NCBI RefSeq assembly: GCF_003044275.1
Contig: NZ_PZPL01000001.1
Location: forward strand, 1,426,001 to 1,490,000
DNA from: Rathayibacter caricis DSM 15933
GTDB taxonomy: Bacteria > Actinomycetota > Actinomycetes > Actinomycetales > Microbacteriaceae
DNA length: 64,000 bases
Direction of reading: 5' to 3'
Under the pieces are notes generated by a model that searched no databases, was not told the DNA's origin, and saw only the letters and a program-made list of their open reading frames with translations. Made by a program: the position numbers and the translations under genes. The number at the start of each line of letters is the position of its first letter. Position 1 is the stretch's first letter. Positions 1-7,696 of this stretch are shown here, piece by piece.

Positions 1-924
1 GCTCGTGCGGGCGATACCGCGCCAGGTGTAGCCGACTCCCTCGGGCAGGTCGAGCACGGTGGAGGTCGTGGCGACGGTGTCGGTCAGCACCACGGAGGAG
101 AGCTCGACGCCCTCCGCGTCCGGGTCGCTGTTGTAGTCGCCGATCGTGATCGCCGAGGTCTCGCTCACGTACTGGTTCCCGGTGCGGCCGTAGGCGTCCG
201 GAGCCGCGATCTTCGTGAACGCGCCGTCGTCGTACACGAGCACGCCGTTGCTGCAGCCGAAGACCGCGATCTCGTCGGCGGCCGCACCCTCGCCGTGCAC
301 GGCGGGGCAGTCCTCGCTGCGGCCGATCTCCTCGCGGGAGGAGTCGAGGGCGCGGACTCCGGTGCGCGACTCGCTGTCGCCGATCGTGGTCAGCAGGGTG
401 CCGTCCTCGAGCTCGATCGAGACGCCGTGGTGCGCGGCGGGGGACTCGATCGTCTCGGACTCGGGCAGCTCGCCGTCGGCCACGGCCGGGGCGAGGTCGG
501 CGGTGTCGAAGACGGTGGTCGCTCCGGTGCCGTCGGCGAACAGGATCGTCTTCCCGCCGTGGCGGACCACGTGGCCCGGGGTCGGTGCGTCGAAGACGAG
601 GTCGGTCAGCTCGGGCTCGCCGGCTCCGGCGCCCGTGTCGAGGACCCGGAAGCCCTCCTCCGTCGACACGAGCACGGTGCGCCCGTCGCCCGAGGAGTTG
701 ACCCGATTGAAGCCCGCGAGCTCGATGTCGGACTCGAGGTCCAGCGTCGTGCCGTCGAGCACGAGCAGTCCGCCGTCGTAGGTGAGGGCGAGGCGAGGTC
801 CCGAGGGGGCCGCGGAGGAGGTGGGCGACGCGGCGTTCCCGGAGCCCGAGCAGGCGGTGAGGGCGAGAGCCGCGGTGGCGGCGAGTGCGGCGGCGGCGAG
901 CGCGCGGCGGTGAGGGGTGTTCAT
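1..924 (-). CDS. aztD: AztD-like zinc chaperone lipoprotein, partial (C-terminus off left edge)
   Basis: The frame is open from an ATG at 924 down to base 1, giving 308 codons without a stop, so the C-terminus is missing. The N-terminus is a lipoprotein signal peptide with a lipobox ending at Cys25 (LALTAC). The rest resembles a beta-propeller of the AztD family, periplasmic or surface metallochaperones that hand zinc to AztC; histidines occur in an AAHHGVSIE segment. It lies 45 bp downstream of aztC on the same strand and is probably the last gene of the aztB operon. It is a second AztD-like gene in the locus, diverged from the one at 1883-3133. The family call rests on propeller-like repeats and context; zinc binding is inferred. 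Confidence 0.72.
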   Translation of the reverse strand, partial: MNTPHRRALAAAALAATAALALTACSGSGNAASPTSSAAPSGPRLALTYDGGLLVLDGTTLDLESDIELAGFNRVNSSGDGRTVLVSTEEGFRVLDTGAGAGEPELTDLVFDAPTPGHVVRHGGKTILFADGTGATTVFDTADLAPAVADGELPESETIESPAAHHGVSIELEDGTLLTTIGDSESRTGVRALDSSREEIGRSEDCPAVHGEGAAADEIAVFGCSNGVLVYDDGAFTKIAAPDAYGRTGNQYVSETSAITIGDYNSDPDAEGVELSSVVLTDTVATTSTVLDLPEGVGYTWRGIARTS

Positions 925-968
925 GGCTTCCTTCGTGGTCGAGCCGTTTCCGGCGCGTGGACGGAGTG

Positions 969-1886
969 TCAGGGAGACAGTCCGGTGGAGAGGAGGCGCT
1001 CGTTGCTGCGCATCATCTCGAGGTAGGTGGGAGCGCCTCCGTCGGGGGCGGTCAGGGATTCGGTGAACAGCGCGACGACGTCGACGTCGAGGTCGGCCTC
1101 GTCGGCGAGCACCTGCACGAGGCGGTCGGGCTGCGACGAGTCGGCGAAGATCGTCGGCACGCCGGCCTCCTCGATCGCCGAGGTCAGCTCCTCGAGGTCG
1201 GAGGCGCTGGGCGCTGCGAGGGTCGTCCCGCTCGGCAGCACCGCGCCGATCACGCGGAAGCCGAAGCGGTCGGCGAGGTAGCCGAAGACGTGGTGGTTCG
1301 TGACGAGCGCGCGGCGCTCCTCAGGGATCGCGGCGAACGACGCCGTCATCTCGGCGTCCAGCGCCTCGAGCTCGCCCCGGTACGCGGCGACGCTCGAGGC
1401 GAGGGCGGAGGGATCCACTCCGTCGATCGCGAGGCGCGGCTCGAGGCCGTCGACGACGTCGATCATCCGCTGCGGGTCGGTCCAGAAGTGCGGGTCGACC
1501 TCGCCCTCCGCGTCGCCCTCGGTGTACGCGAGCGTCTCGATCAGGTCGCCCGCGGCGACCACCTCGACCCCCTCGGCGGCGGCCGCGTCGACGTGCTGCT
1601 GCAGTCCCTCCTCCAGGCCCAGCCCGTTCGAGACGATCAGGTCGGCGTCGAGCAGTCGCGCCGCCTCCCTGGCCGAGATCTCGAAGGAGTGCGGGTCGGC
1701 GTCGGGCGCCATCAGCGTCATCACCTCGGCCTGGCCGCCGACGAGGCGCTCGACGACGTCGCCGAGGATGTTCGTGGTGACGACCACGAGGGGCCCGTCG
1801 GCGGAGGCGGGGCCGGAGCAGCCCGCGGTCAGAGCGCCGAGCGAGAGGGCGGCGGAGGCGGCGACCGCACGGGCGAGGCGCCTCAT
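969..1886 (-). CDS. aztC: Zinc ABC transporter substrate-binding lipoprotein AztC
   Basis: A 305-residue cluster A-I metal-binding lipoprotein (ZnuA/AztC family) that captures zinc outside the membrane and delivers it to AztB. The signal peptide ends in a lipobox at Cys23 (LTAGC). Candidate metal ligands are the histidines in DADPHSFE, EVDPHFW and TNHHVFGY plus an Asp near the C-terminus (FADSSQPD). A short acidic loop (YTEGDAEGE) precedes the second histidine, in the position where AztC and ZnuA carry a flexible metal-capturing loop. The ATG at 1886 overlaps the stop of the upstream AztD-like gene (ATGA), which indicates translational coupling. The open frame extends far upstream, but this start alone gives a signal peptide. 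Confidence 0.9.
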   Translation of the reverse strand: MRRLARAVAASAALSLGALTAGCSGPASADGPLVVVTTNILGDVVERLVGGQAEVMTLMAPDADPHSFEISAREAARLLDADLIVSNGLGLEEGLQQHVDAAAAEGVEVVAAGDLIETLAYTEGDAEGEVDPHFWTDPQRMIDVVDGLEPRLAIDGVDPSALASSVAAYRGELEALDAEMTASFAAIPEERRALVTNHHVFGYLADRFGFRVIGAVLPSGTTLAAPSASDLEELTSAIEEAGVPTIFADSSQPDRLVQVLADEADLDVDVVALFTESLTAPDGGAPTYLEMMRSNERLLSTGLSP

Positions 1887-3133
1887 CGTCCGGTCTCCAC
1901 GAGCAGGCGGGCGTCGAGCTCGAAGCTGCGGGCGAGGCGGGCGGAATCGTCGTAGTCGATCTCGTGCACGAGCCCGGTCGCGGGCGAGTTGACGTAGGCG
2001 CGCGACACGTCCACCTCGAGCGAGACTCCGGCGGGCAGGCGTCCGTCGACCAGGTCGGCCGCGAGCAGCGGGTCCGTGGCGGCGGCGCCTCCCTCCGGGG
2101 TCAGGGCGACGACACGGCCGCTGCGGTCGAGGCCGACCACCGTGTCGTCGGTGTCCGAGACGGCGCTCGCCGCGAGCAGCGGCTCGGCGGTGGGGATCAG
2201 GGTCCAGGTGCGGGCGCGGGTGTCGAGCAGCCACGCGCCGCGCTCGCCGGCCACGGCGGCCACCGAGGGGCGGCCCGGGCGCGACGAGAACGCGGCGGCG
2301 ACGTCGGCGGCGACGGTCCCCTCCGGGTACGGGATGCGCTCGAACGCGACTCCGTCGTCGCCCGCGACGGCCAGCACCGCGCCGTCGGCGCAGCCGAAGA
2401 CCGCGCCGACCCGGGTGATCGCGGAGCCGCTCAGCTCGAGGCATTCGGCGCTGTCGCCGATCGCCTCGCCGTCGGCCGAGAAGACCGCGACGGAGGAGGC
2501 GCGCTCGTCGCCCTCCTCCGCGACCGAGCCCACGAGCACGTCGCCCAGCGGGAGCAGCGCGCCGTCGTGCGGCACGCCCTCGATCCGCCCGCGCTCCTCG
2601 ATCCCGCCCGCGGCGAGCGCCTCGGCGTCGAGCACGACGCCCGTTCCGGAGTCGCCGAACCAGGCCGCAGTCAGGGTGGCGGAGGAGGCGACGCGCGCCT
2701 CTCCGGCACCGCCGTCGATCTCGCCCACGACGCGCGGCTCGGCGAGGTAGTAGTGGGAGTGGTCGCCGTGCGGCACCGTCCACGCCCCGCCGTCGACGAT
2801 GCGGAGCACGCCGTCGGCCGAGGAGGCGAAGGCGTAACGGCCGTCGGTCTCGAGCCGGGTGACGTCGCCGTCGAACTCGGCGAGCTCGACCGACTCCTCC
2901 GTGGCGGGGTCGAAGGCGCTGAGCACGGCGCCGGACAGGGTGACGAGGCGCAGCTGCGGCTCCTGCATCTCGGACGCGCCCTGGATGTAGCCGTGGCCGT
3001 CGGAGTCTGCGGCGCCGGAACTCGTGGCGTCGGAACCCGTGGCGTCGGAGGCGGCGGGGGAGCTCGAGCAGGCGGCGAGGGCGAGCAGCGCGCCCGAGGC
3101 GGTGAGGAGCAGCGGGGTGGAACGGGGGATCAC
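1883..3133 (-). CDS. aztD: AztD-like zinc chaperone lipoprotein (full length)
   Basis: A 416-residue lipoprotein with lipobox Cys22 (LALAAC), an Asp/Ser-rich linker, then a propeller-like domain. Two histidine motifs stand out: SDGHGYIQGA at the start of the mature protein and PHGDHSHYYLAEPR near residue 120, both plausible zinc ligands. AztD proteins are metallochaperones that pass zinc to the AztC binding protein; the role here is inferred from family and position between aztB and aztC. It starts with GTG at 3133, overlapping the aztB stop (GTGA), and ends in a 4-bp overlap with aztC. It is much longer at the N-terminus and more His-rich than the partial paralogue at 1-924. Confidence 0.78.
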   Translation of the reverse strand: MIPRSTPLLLTASGALLALAACSSSPAASDATGSDATSSGAADSDGHGYIQGASEMQEPQLRLVTLSGAVLSAFDPATEESVELAEFDGDVTRLETDGRYAFASSADGVLRIVDGGAWTVPHGDHSHYYLAEPRVVGEIDGGAGEARVASSATLTAAWFGDSGTGVVLDAEALAAGGIEERGRIEGVPHDGALLPLGDVLVGSVAEEGDERASSVAVFSADGEAIGDSAECLELSGSAITRVGAVFGCADGAVLAVAGDDGVAFERIPYPEGTVAADVAAAFSSRPGRPSVAAVAGERGAWLLDTRARTWTLIPTAEPLLAASAVSDTDDTVVGLDRSGRVVALTPEGGAAATDPLLAADLVDGRLPAGVSLEVDVSRAYVNSPATGLVHEIDYDDSARLARSFELDARLLVETGR

Positions 3134-4161
3134 GGGTGGGACGGCTCTTTCGTGTCGGCGGCGGAGGAGGCGGCGGAGTCGAAGTCGGAGTCCGAGTGGC
3201 AGTCGGAGACGGCAGCGGCGGCGAGCGGAACGGAGGCGGAGGCGGCGGCGGGGTCGGAGTCGGAGTCGGAGTCGAAGTCGGCAGCCGCGGTGATCGGAGC
3301 GGCGGCCGCCGGGACCGCGGCCAGCGCCGCTCCCGATCGCGCGGCCAGGCGGGCGACTCCCGCGCGCAGCGCCGCCGAGACCACGACGAGCCCGACCGAC
3401 GCCGCGGCGATGCTCGCTCCGGCTGCCGTCGCGCCGTACCAGGACACGAGCAGCCCGATCACGACGGCGACCGCGCCGAGGACGGCGGCCAGCGCCATGG
3501 TCGCGGGGATCCCGCGGGTCCAGTGCCCGGCGGCCGCGGCGGGCGCGAGCAGCAGCCCGACCACGAGGAGGCTCCCCACGGCCTGGTACGACGCGACGAC
3601 CACGAGGGTGACCAGCCCGACCAGCACGACGTGCGCCAGTCGGGGGCGCAGGCCCAGCGTCGCGGCGACGCGCTCATCGAACGCGAGAGCCACGAACGGG
3701 CGGTGGAACACGACGACGAGCACCAGGACGACGGCCAGCGCGATCGCCAGCAGCACCAGGTCCGCCTCGCCGATCGCGAGGACGTCGCCGAACAGGATCG
3801 CGGTGAGGTCGGTGGCGAAGGAGCGCGAGCGCGACACGATGATCACGCCCAGCGCGAGCATCCCGACGTAGAAGAGGCCGATCGTGACGTCGGGGGAGGA
3901 GCGGGGGCGGCGGGCGACGAGGCCGACTCCCGCGGTCATCACGCCGGCGCTGACGGCCGCGCCGAGCACCGGCGGCAGGCCGAGGAGGGCCGCGATGGCG
4001 ACCCCGGGGAGCAGTCCGTGCGCCATCGCCTCGCCGAGGAACGCCATGCCGCGCAGCACGACCCAGGTCCCGACGACGCCGCACAGCACGGCGACGAGCA
4101 CGCCGCCCAGCAGGGCGCGCAGCAGGAAGCCGGAGGCGAACGGATCGAGGAGGAAGGGCAC
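3130..4161 (-). CDS. aztB: Zinc ABC transporter permease AztB
   Basis: An ABC-3 family metal permease of 343 residues with about eight hydrophobic segments and the family signature around GEAMAHGLLPG and SYQAVGSLLVVGLLLAP. It forms the membrane channel for zinc delivered by AztC, powered by AztA encoded divergently. I chose the GTG at 4161 because it sits directly before PFLLDPFASGF, the usual N-terminus of the family; longer starts run through the aztA gene on the other strand. The last 70 residues are not part of the fold: they are Ala-rich and carry clustered Asp-Ser repeats with a Cys-His pair (SDCHSDSD). The gene overlaps the following lipoprotein gene by 4 bp. Confidence 0.88.
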   Translation of the reverse strand: MPFLLDPFASGFLLRALLGGVLVAVLCGVVGTWVVLRGMAFLGEAMAHGLLPGVAIAALLGLPPVLGAAVSAGVMTAGVGLVARRPRSSPDVTIGLFYVGMLALGVIIVSRSRSFATDLTAILFGDVLAIGEADLVLLAIALAVVLVLVVVFHRPFVALAFDERVAATLGLRPRLAHVVLVGLVTLVVVASYQAVGSLLVVGLLLAPAAAAGHWTRGIPATMALAAVLGAVAVVIGLLVSWYGATAAGASIAAASVGLVVVSAALRAGVARLAARSGAALAAVPAAAAPITAAADFDSDSDSDPAAASASVPLAAAAVSDCHSDSDFDSAASSAADTKEPSHP

Positions 4162-4176
4162 GGGGCACGACCCTAC

Positions 4177-4199
4177 ATGAAAACGATTATCGTTATGAT
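4177..4199. promoter_or_regulatory. Putative Zur/Fur-type operator between divergent aztB and aztA
   Basis: A 23-bp AT-rich dyad, with 9 of 11 symmetric base pairs around a central T at 4188 and the core AACGATTATCGTT. It occupies almost all of the 44 bp between the aztB and aztA starts. The shape and core resemble Fur-family boxes, and a zinc importer is the classical target of Zur. A single bound dimer would be expected to repress both transcripts when zinc is replete. The assignment to Zur is inference; the dyad is directly visible. Confidence 0.72.
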
Positions 4200-4205
4200 C
4201 AAGCA

Positions 4206-4859
4206 GTGACCTCCTCCGCCGCGCTCCTCGCCCCCGTCGTCCGCCTGCGCTCGATCGACGCCGCGCACGACGGAGTCCCCGCGCTGCGGGGCGTCGACGT
4301 GACGCTCGACCGGGGCTCGCACACCCTGCTGGTCGGGCCGAACGGATCGGGGAAGTCGACGCTGCTCTCGGTGCTCGCGGGCGTGCATCCGCTCGTCGCG
4401 GGCACTGTCGAACGGGCGCCCGGAGTGTCGATCGGCGTCGTCGTGCAGCGGAGTGCCGTGCCGGACCGACTGCCCGTGACGGTGCGCGACGTGGTGTCGA
4501 TGGGGCGCTGGGCGGGCCGGCCCCTCGGGCTGCCGCTGAGGCGCGCCGACCGCGCGATCGTGGACGAGTGCCTCGAGGCGCTCGACATCGGCGATCTCGC
4601 TCGACGGCCGCTGTCACGCCTCTCGGGCGGTCAGCGCCAGCGTGCGCTGGTCGCGCAGGGGCTCGCGCGACGCGCGGATCTGCTGCTGCTCGACGAGCCG
4701 ACGTCAGGGGTGGATGCGGGGGCGCAACGGCTCATCCGCCGGGCGGTGTCGCTCGAGCTCGCCCGCGGGGCGACGGTGGTGGAGGCGACGCACGACGCGT
4801 CGGATCTCGGGGTGGGGAGTGCGGTGGTGCGACTGGTCGACGGGCGCCGGGTGGGCTGA
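4206..4859 (+). CDS. aztA: Zinc ABC transporter ATPase AztA
   Basis: A 217-residue ABC ATPase with Walker A GPNGSGKST, a Q-loop at GVVVQRS, signature LSGGQRQR, Walker B LLLLDEP and switch-region ATHD, all in order. This length is normal for metal-importer ATPases. It energises zinc uptake through AztB. It is transcribed divergently from aztB across a 44-bp gap containing the Zur-like dyad, so the importer is split into two transcripts with one control point. It starts with GTG at 4206; no strong ribosome-binding site is visible because the leader is mostly operator. Confidence 0.9.
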   Translation: MTSSAALLAPVVRLRSIDAAHDGVPALRGVDVTLDRGSHTLLVGPNGSGKSTLLSVLAGVHPLVAGTVERAPGVSIGVVVQRSAVPDRLPVTVRDVVSMGRWAGRPLGLPLRRADRAIVDECLEALDIGDLARRPLSRLSGGQRQRALVAQGLARRADLLLLDEPTSGVDAGAQRLIRRAVSLELARGATVVEATHDASDLGVGSAVVRLVDGRRVG

Positions 4860-4870
4860 CGGGCGGGTGC

Positions 4871-4905
4871 CCCGCCGCCTCGCTGATCGAGCAGCCCGCG
4901 GCGGG
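4871..4905. repeat. GTAG-REP-like remnant forming a hairpin at the 3' end of aztA
   Basis: CCCGCCGC at 4871-4878 pairs with GCGGCGGG at 4898-4905. The loop contains the conserved GCTGATCGAGCAG half of the intergenic repeat family seen at 9.8, 21.2, 25.1 and 40.5 kb. With its position just after the aztA stop and before a convergent gene, it may act as a terminator. Confidence 0.5.
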
Positions 4906-5030
4906 CGGGGCTGGAGATGTGAAGGTGTTCGACGCCGGATGCGCCGACGCAACCTCAGTTGCGGAGGGGGTCTAACGCCTGACAGGCGAGACGCCCCTCG
5001 CTCAGCTGACGTTCTGCAGCCGACTCGAGT

Positions 5031-5198
5031 TCAGTCGAGCGTGTACGCGCGTCCGTTGATGAGCAGGGTGTCGGGGTTGTCGACGCCCCGGTCCTCGGAG
5101 GTGTTCGACGACTCCGACGCGGCGGCGGGCTGGGCGGCCACACCCGTGGTGAGCAGGAGTCCGGCCGCGAGGGCGGTGATCATCTTCGTGCGGTTCAT
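5031..5198 (-). CDS. Small secreted peptide of unknown function
   Basis: A 55-residue protein starting at ATG 5198 with a clear Sec signal peptide (basic MNRTK, hydrophobic ALAAGLLLTTGVA, AQPAAA cleavage region). The mature peptide is only about 28 residues, rich in Ser, Asn and Asp, ending GRAYTLD. I do not recognise a family. It is convergent with aztA and lies downstream of the LuxR-type regulator gene on the same strand with a gap of about 215 bp, in which I see nothing else. A coding role is supported by the signal peptide rather than homology. Confidence 0.5.
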   Translation of the reverse strand: MNRTKMITALAAGLLLTTGVAAQPAAASESSNTSEDRGVDNPDTLLINGRAYTLD

Positions 5199-5415
5199 CG
5201 GCGTCGTCCTTGGCGTCGTGGTGTCCGTCGCACTCCGGGTTCGAAGGCGTCGTGCGGGCGAGACTACGGTCGGAGTCGATGAGGGCCCTGGGTCGTTCCT
5301 GTGACCCGCCTGTGCCCGACGGCTTCGTCGGAGCGAGGTCGCACGAGGACCGGTCCCCAGCCTATGTTCACGCTGCCACCGGCGGAAGAGCGGAGTCGAG
5401 CGGAGTCGCCCGGAG

Positions 5416-6225
5416 TCACCGCGCCAGCGCCGCAAGCTCCGCCCGGTTCCGCGCCCCCGCCTTGCGCAGCAGGTTCGAGACGTGGAACTTGGCCGTGTTG
5501 CCGCTGATGCCGAGGTCGTCGGCGATGCGCTGGTTCGAGGCGCCGAGCGTGATCAGGTGCAGCACCTCGCGCTCGCGGGCGCTCAGCTCGGCGAGGTCGA
5601 GGCCGTCGAGCTGAGCGGGCGGGTCCAGGGGCAGGCGGATCGACAGGGTCGATCCCCAGCCGGCGGTCGACGTGATCGCGAGGTCGCCGTCGAGGCCGCG
5701 GACGCGCTCGGCGATCGGGCGCAGGGCCTCGTCGCGGGCGGTCAGCTCGCCGCGGCCGTCGTCGCGGATCTCGATCAGCAGGTTGAGGCCGTCGCAGTCC
5801 CACTGGATCCGCACGCGCCGCGTCTGCTCCGACTCGACGAAGGCCAGCACGGCGCTCCGGACGATCGCGCGGGCCGCGTGGGCGACCTCGCCGGGCAGAG
5901 CGCGGCCGGTCGCCGGCGGCTCCACGAACTGCACGTCCAGGTCGCCGAAGCGCACGAGCGGGCGCAGGTCGCTCCGGAGGCGCGCGAAAGCGCCCACGAC
6001 GGGCTCGAGCATGGCGCTGCGCTGCTCGTCGGTCGCGGTGCGCAGCTCGACCAGGGCGTTCGCGGCGATGTCGATCGCGACGGCGCGGGCCGCACGATCG
6101 TCCAGGCGCTCGGCGCGCAGGGCGGCGAGCACCGACTCCAGTGCGACCGCGTGCCGGTCGGCCTGCTCGGCGACGGTGCGGGCGTGCTCGAGCAGCAGCG
6201 CGCGGGAGGCGGGGGAGGAGTCCAT
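5416..6225 (-). CDS. Histidine-kinase-like ATPase fused to a LuxR-type HTH
   Basis: A 269-residue protein joining two signalling parts. Residues about 110-200 look like a GHKL/HATPase domain (IEIRDDGRGEL with the G1 box at 154-159 and a GWGSTLSIRLP G2 region). Residues 211-269 are a LuxR-type HTH (LSAREREVLHLITLGASNQ and GNTAKFHVSNLLRKAG). There is no receiver domain and no obvious phospho-accepting histidine motif. In a normal two-component system these modules sit on separate proteins. It is divergent from hxlB, and the intergenic region holds four CCTACC half-sites, so it is the likely regulator of the RuMP genes. The direct ligand or signal is unknown. Confidence 0.8.
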   Translation of the reverse strand: MDSSPASRALLLEHARTVAEQADRHAVALESVLAALRAERLDDRAARAVAIDIAANALVELRTATDEQRSAMLEPVVGAFARLRSDLRPLVRFGDLDVQFVEPPATGRALPGEVAHAARAIVRSAVLAFVESEQTRRVRIQWDCDGLNLLIEIRDDGRGELTARDEALRPIAERVRGLDGDLAITSTAGWGSTLSIRLPLDPPAQLDGLDLAELSAREREVLHLITLGASNQRIADDLGISGNTAKFHVSNLLRKAGARNRAELAALAR

Positions 6226-6233
6226 CCGTCGAA

Positions 6234-6281
6234 CCTACCCGTCCTACCTCCCCCGATGCCCGCCTACCTGATCGGGTAGGC
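6234..6281. promoter_or_regulatory. Cluster of CCTACC half-sites between the LuxR-type regulator and hxlB
   Basis: Direct half-sites CCTACC lie at 6234-6239 and 6243-6248. An inverted pair GCCTACC-N6-GGTAGGC lies at 6262-6281. All fall within the 111 bp separating the divergent regulator and hxlB, which is what an operator for the LuxR-type regulator would look like. Confidence 0.6.
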
Positions 6282-6336
6282 GAGCCTGCTCCATCAGGGG
6301 GCCGACTCCGGCGACCGGCGAGCGCAGGCTGGAGTC

Positions 6337-6918
6337 ATGCCCGACATCGAGGACCCCACCGCAGACCCCGCGACGGCGCTGGCCGTGATCGTGGCCGAAG
6401 TGACCGCGGCGGCCACGTCCCTCACCGAGGACGACCGGCTCGAGCCCGTCGCCGCGCTGCTCGCCGACGCCGACCGCGTCTTCGTGCACGGCGCCGGCCG
6501 CTCCGGTCTCGCCCTGCGGATGACCGCCATGCGCCTCATGCACCTCGGTCTCGTCGTGCACGTGGTCGGCGACGTCACCACTCCCGCGATCCGCGAGGGC
6601 GACGTGCTGCTCACGGCGAGCGGCTCCGGCACCACGGGCGGCATCGTCCGCGCGGCGCAGTCGGCCGTGGACGCCGGTGCTCGAGTCGCCGCGATCACGA
6701 CGGCCTCCGGATCGCCGCTGGCCGAGCTCGCCTCCGCGGTCGTGATCGTGCCGGCGGCCGAGAAGCTCGACCGCTCCGGAGCCGCCTCCGCGCAGTACTC
6801 GGGCGGGCTCTTCGAGCAGGTGGTCGTGCTCACCGGCGACGCCCTGTTCCACGCGCTGTGGAAGCGACGCGGCGAGAGCGCCGACGAGCTCTGGCCGCGC
6901 CACGCGAACCTCGAATGA
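6337..6918 (+). CDS. hxlB: 6-phospho-3-hexuloisomerase
   Basis: A 193-residue SIS-domain protein that converts D-arabino-3-hexulose 6-phosphate to fructose 6-phosphate, the second step of the ribulose monophosphate (RuMP) pathway for formaldehyde fixation. The sugar-phosphate-binding loop is visible as VHGAGRSGLALR and the second as LTASGSGTTGG. The length matches HxlB enzymes. It is followed 40 bp later by hxlA in the same direction, a pair that is diagnostic for RuMP. The start ATG at 6337 gives the expected N-terminus. Regulation is probably by the divergent ATPase-LuxR protein through CCTACC sites just upstream. Confidence 0.9.
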   Translation: MPDIEDPTADPATALAVIVAEVTAAATSLTEDDRLEPVAALLADADRVFVHGAGRSGLALRMTAMRLMHLGLVVHVVGDVTTPAIREGDVLLTASGSGTTGGIVRAAQSAVDAGARVAAITTASGSPLAELASAVVIVPAAEKLDRSGAASAQYSGGLFEQVVVLTGDALFHALWKRRGESADELWPRHANLE

Positions 6919-6958
6919 CCCCCGCACTCCCCGCACTCTCTACAGGAAGCAGAACCTC

Positions 6959-7582
6959 ATGAAGCTCCAGTTCGCCATGGACACCCTCAGCACCGAGGCC
7001 GCCCTCGAGCTCGCCGCCGCCGCGGCTCCGCACGTCGACATCCTCGAGCTCGGCACCCCGCTCATCAAGAGCGCGGGCCTCTCGGCCATCACCGCGATCA
7101 AGGACGCCCACCCCGACAAGATCGTCTTCGCCGACCTCAAGACCATGGACGCCGGCGAGCTCGAGGCCGACATGGCGTTCACAGCGGGCGCCGACCTCGT
7201 GACGGTCCTCGGAGTCGCCGGCGACAGCACGATCGCGGGCGCGATCGCCGCCGGGAAGAAGCACGGCAAGGGCGTGGTCGTCGACCTCATCGGCGTGCCG
7301 GACAAGGCCGCCCGCGCCCGCGAGGTCGTCGCGCTCGGCGCCGAGTTCGTCGAGATGCACGCGGGCCTGGACGAGCAGGCCGAGGACGGCTTCACCTTCG
7401 ACACGCTGCTGCGCGACGGCGAATCCTCGGGCGTGCCGTTCTCGGTGGCGGGCGGAGTGAGCACCGCCACGATCGAGTCGGTGCAGTCCGCGGGCGCCGT
7501 GGTCGCCGTCGCGGGCGGCGCCATCTACAGTGCGCCGGACGTCGGCGAGGCCGCCGCGGCGCTCCGCGCGAAGATCTCCTAG
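6959..7582 (+). CDS. hxlA: 3-hexulose-6-phosphate synthase
   Basis: A 207-residue (beta/alpha)8 enzyme of the orotidine-monophosphate decarboxylase superfamily. It condenses formaldehyde with ribulose 5-phosphate to form hexulose 6-phosphate. The metal and substrate motif D59-x-K61-x-x-D64 (FADLKTMDAG) is intact, as is the phosphate-binding GGV near 165 and AGGAIY near 183. A GGAAG-like ribosome-binding site precedes the ATG. The related 3-keto-L-gulonate-6-phosphate decarboxylase shares the motif, but the adjacent hxlB decides for the RuMP enzyme. Likely used for formaldehyde detoxification or assimilation from plant methyl groups. Confidence 0.9.
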   Translation: MKLQFAMDTLSTEAALELAAAAAPHVDILELGTPLIKSAGLSAITAIKDAHPDKIVFADLKTMDAGELEADMAFTAGADLVTVLGVAGDSTIAGAIAAGKKHGKGVVVDLIGVPDKAARAREVVALGAEFVEMHAGLDEQAEDGFTFDTLLRDGESSGVPFSVAGGVSTATIESVQSAGAVVAVAGGAIYSAPDVGEAAAALRAKIS

Positions 7583-7627
7583 CCCGGGGCGGGGCCGGCT
7601 CCCGCACCTCCGGCTCGTCACATCGCG

Positions 7628-7664
7628 TTCGGCTCGCAGGACTCCTCCGATCCTGCGAGCCGAA
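7628..7664. repeat. Palindromic repeat (TTCGGCTCGCAGGA family), probable terminator of hxlA
   Basis: A perfect 14-bp inverted repeat, TTCGGCTCGCAGGA at 7628-7641 and its complement at 7651-7664 with a 9-nt loop. A further partial copy (CCTGCGAGCCGA) follows at 7671. It lies 45 bp after hxlA, in terminator position. The same sequence recurs at 29572-29646. Confidence 0.7.
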
Positions 7665-7696
7665 TGCGTTCCTGCGAGCCGAGCTCCGCCTCAGTG

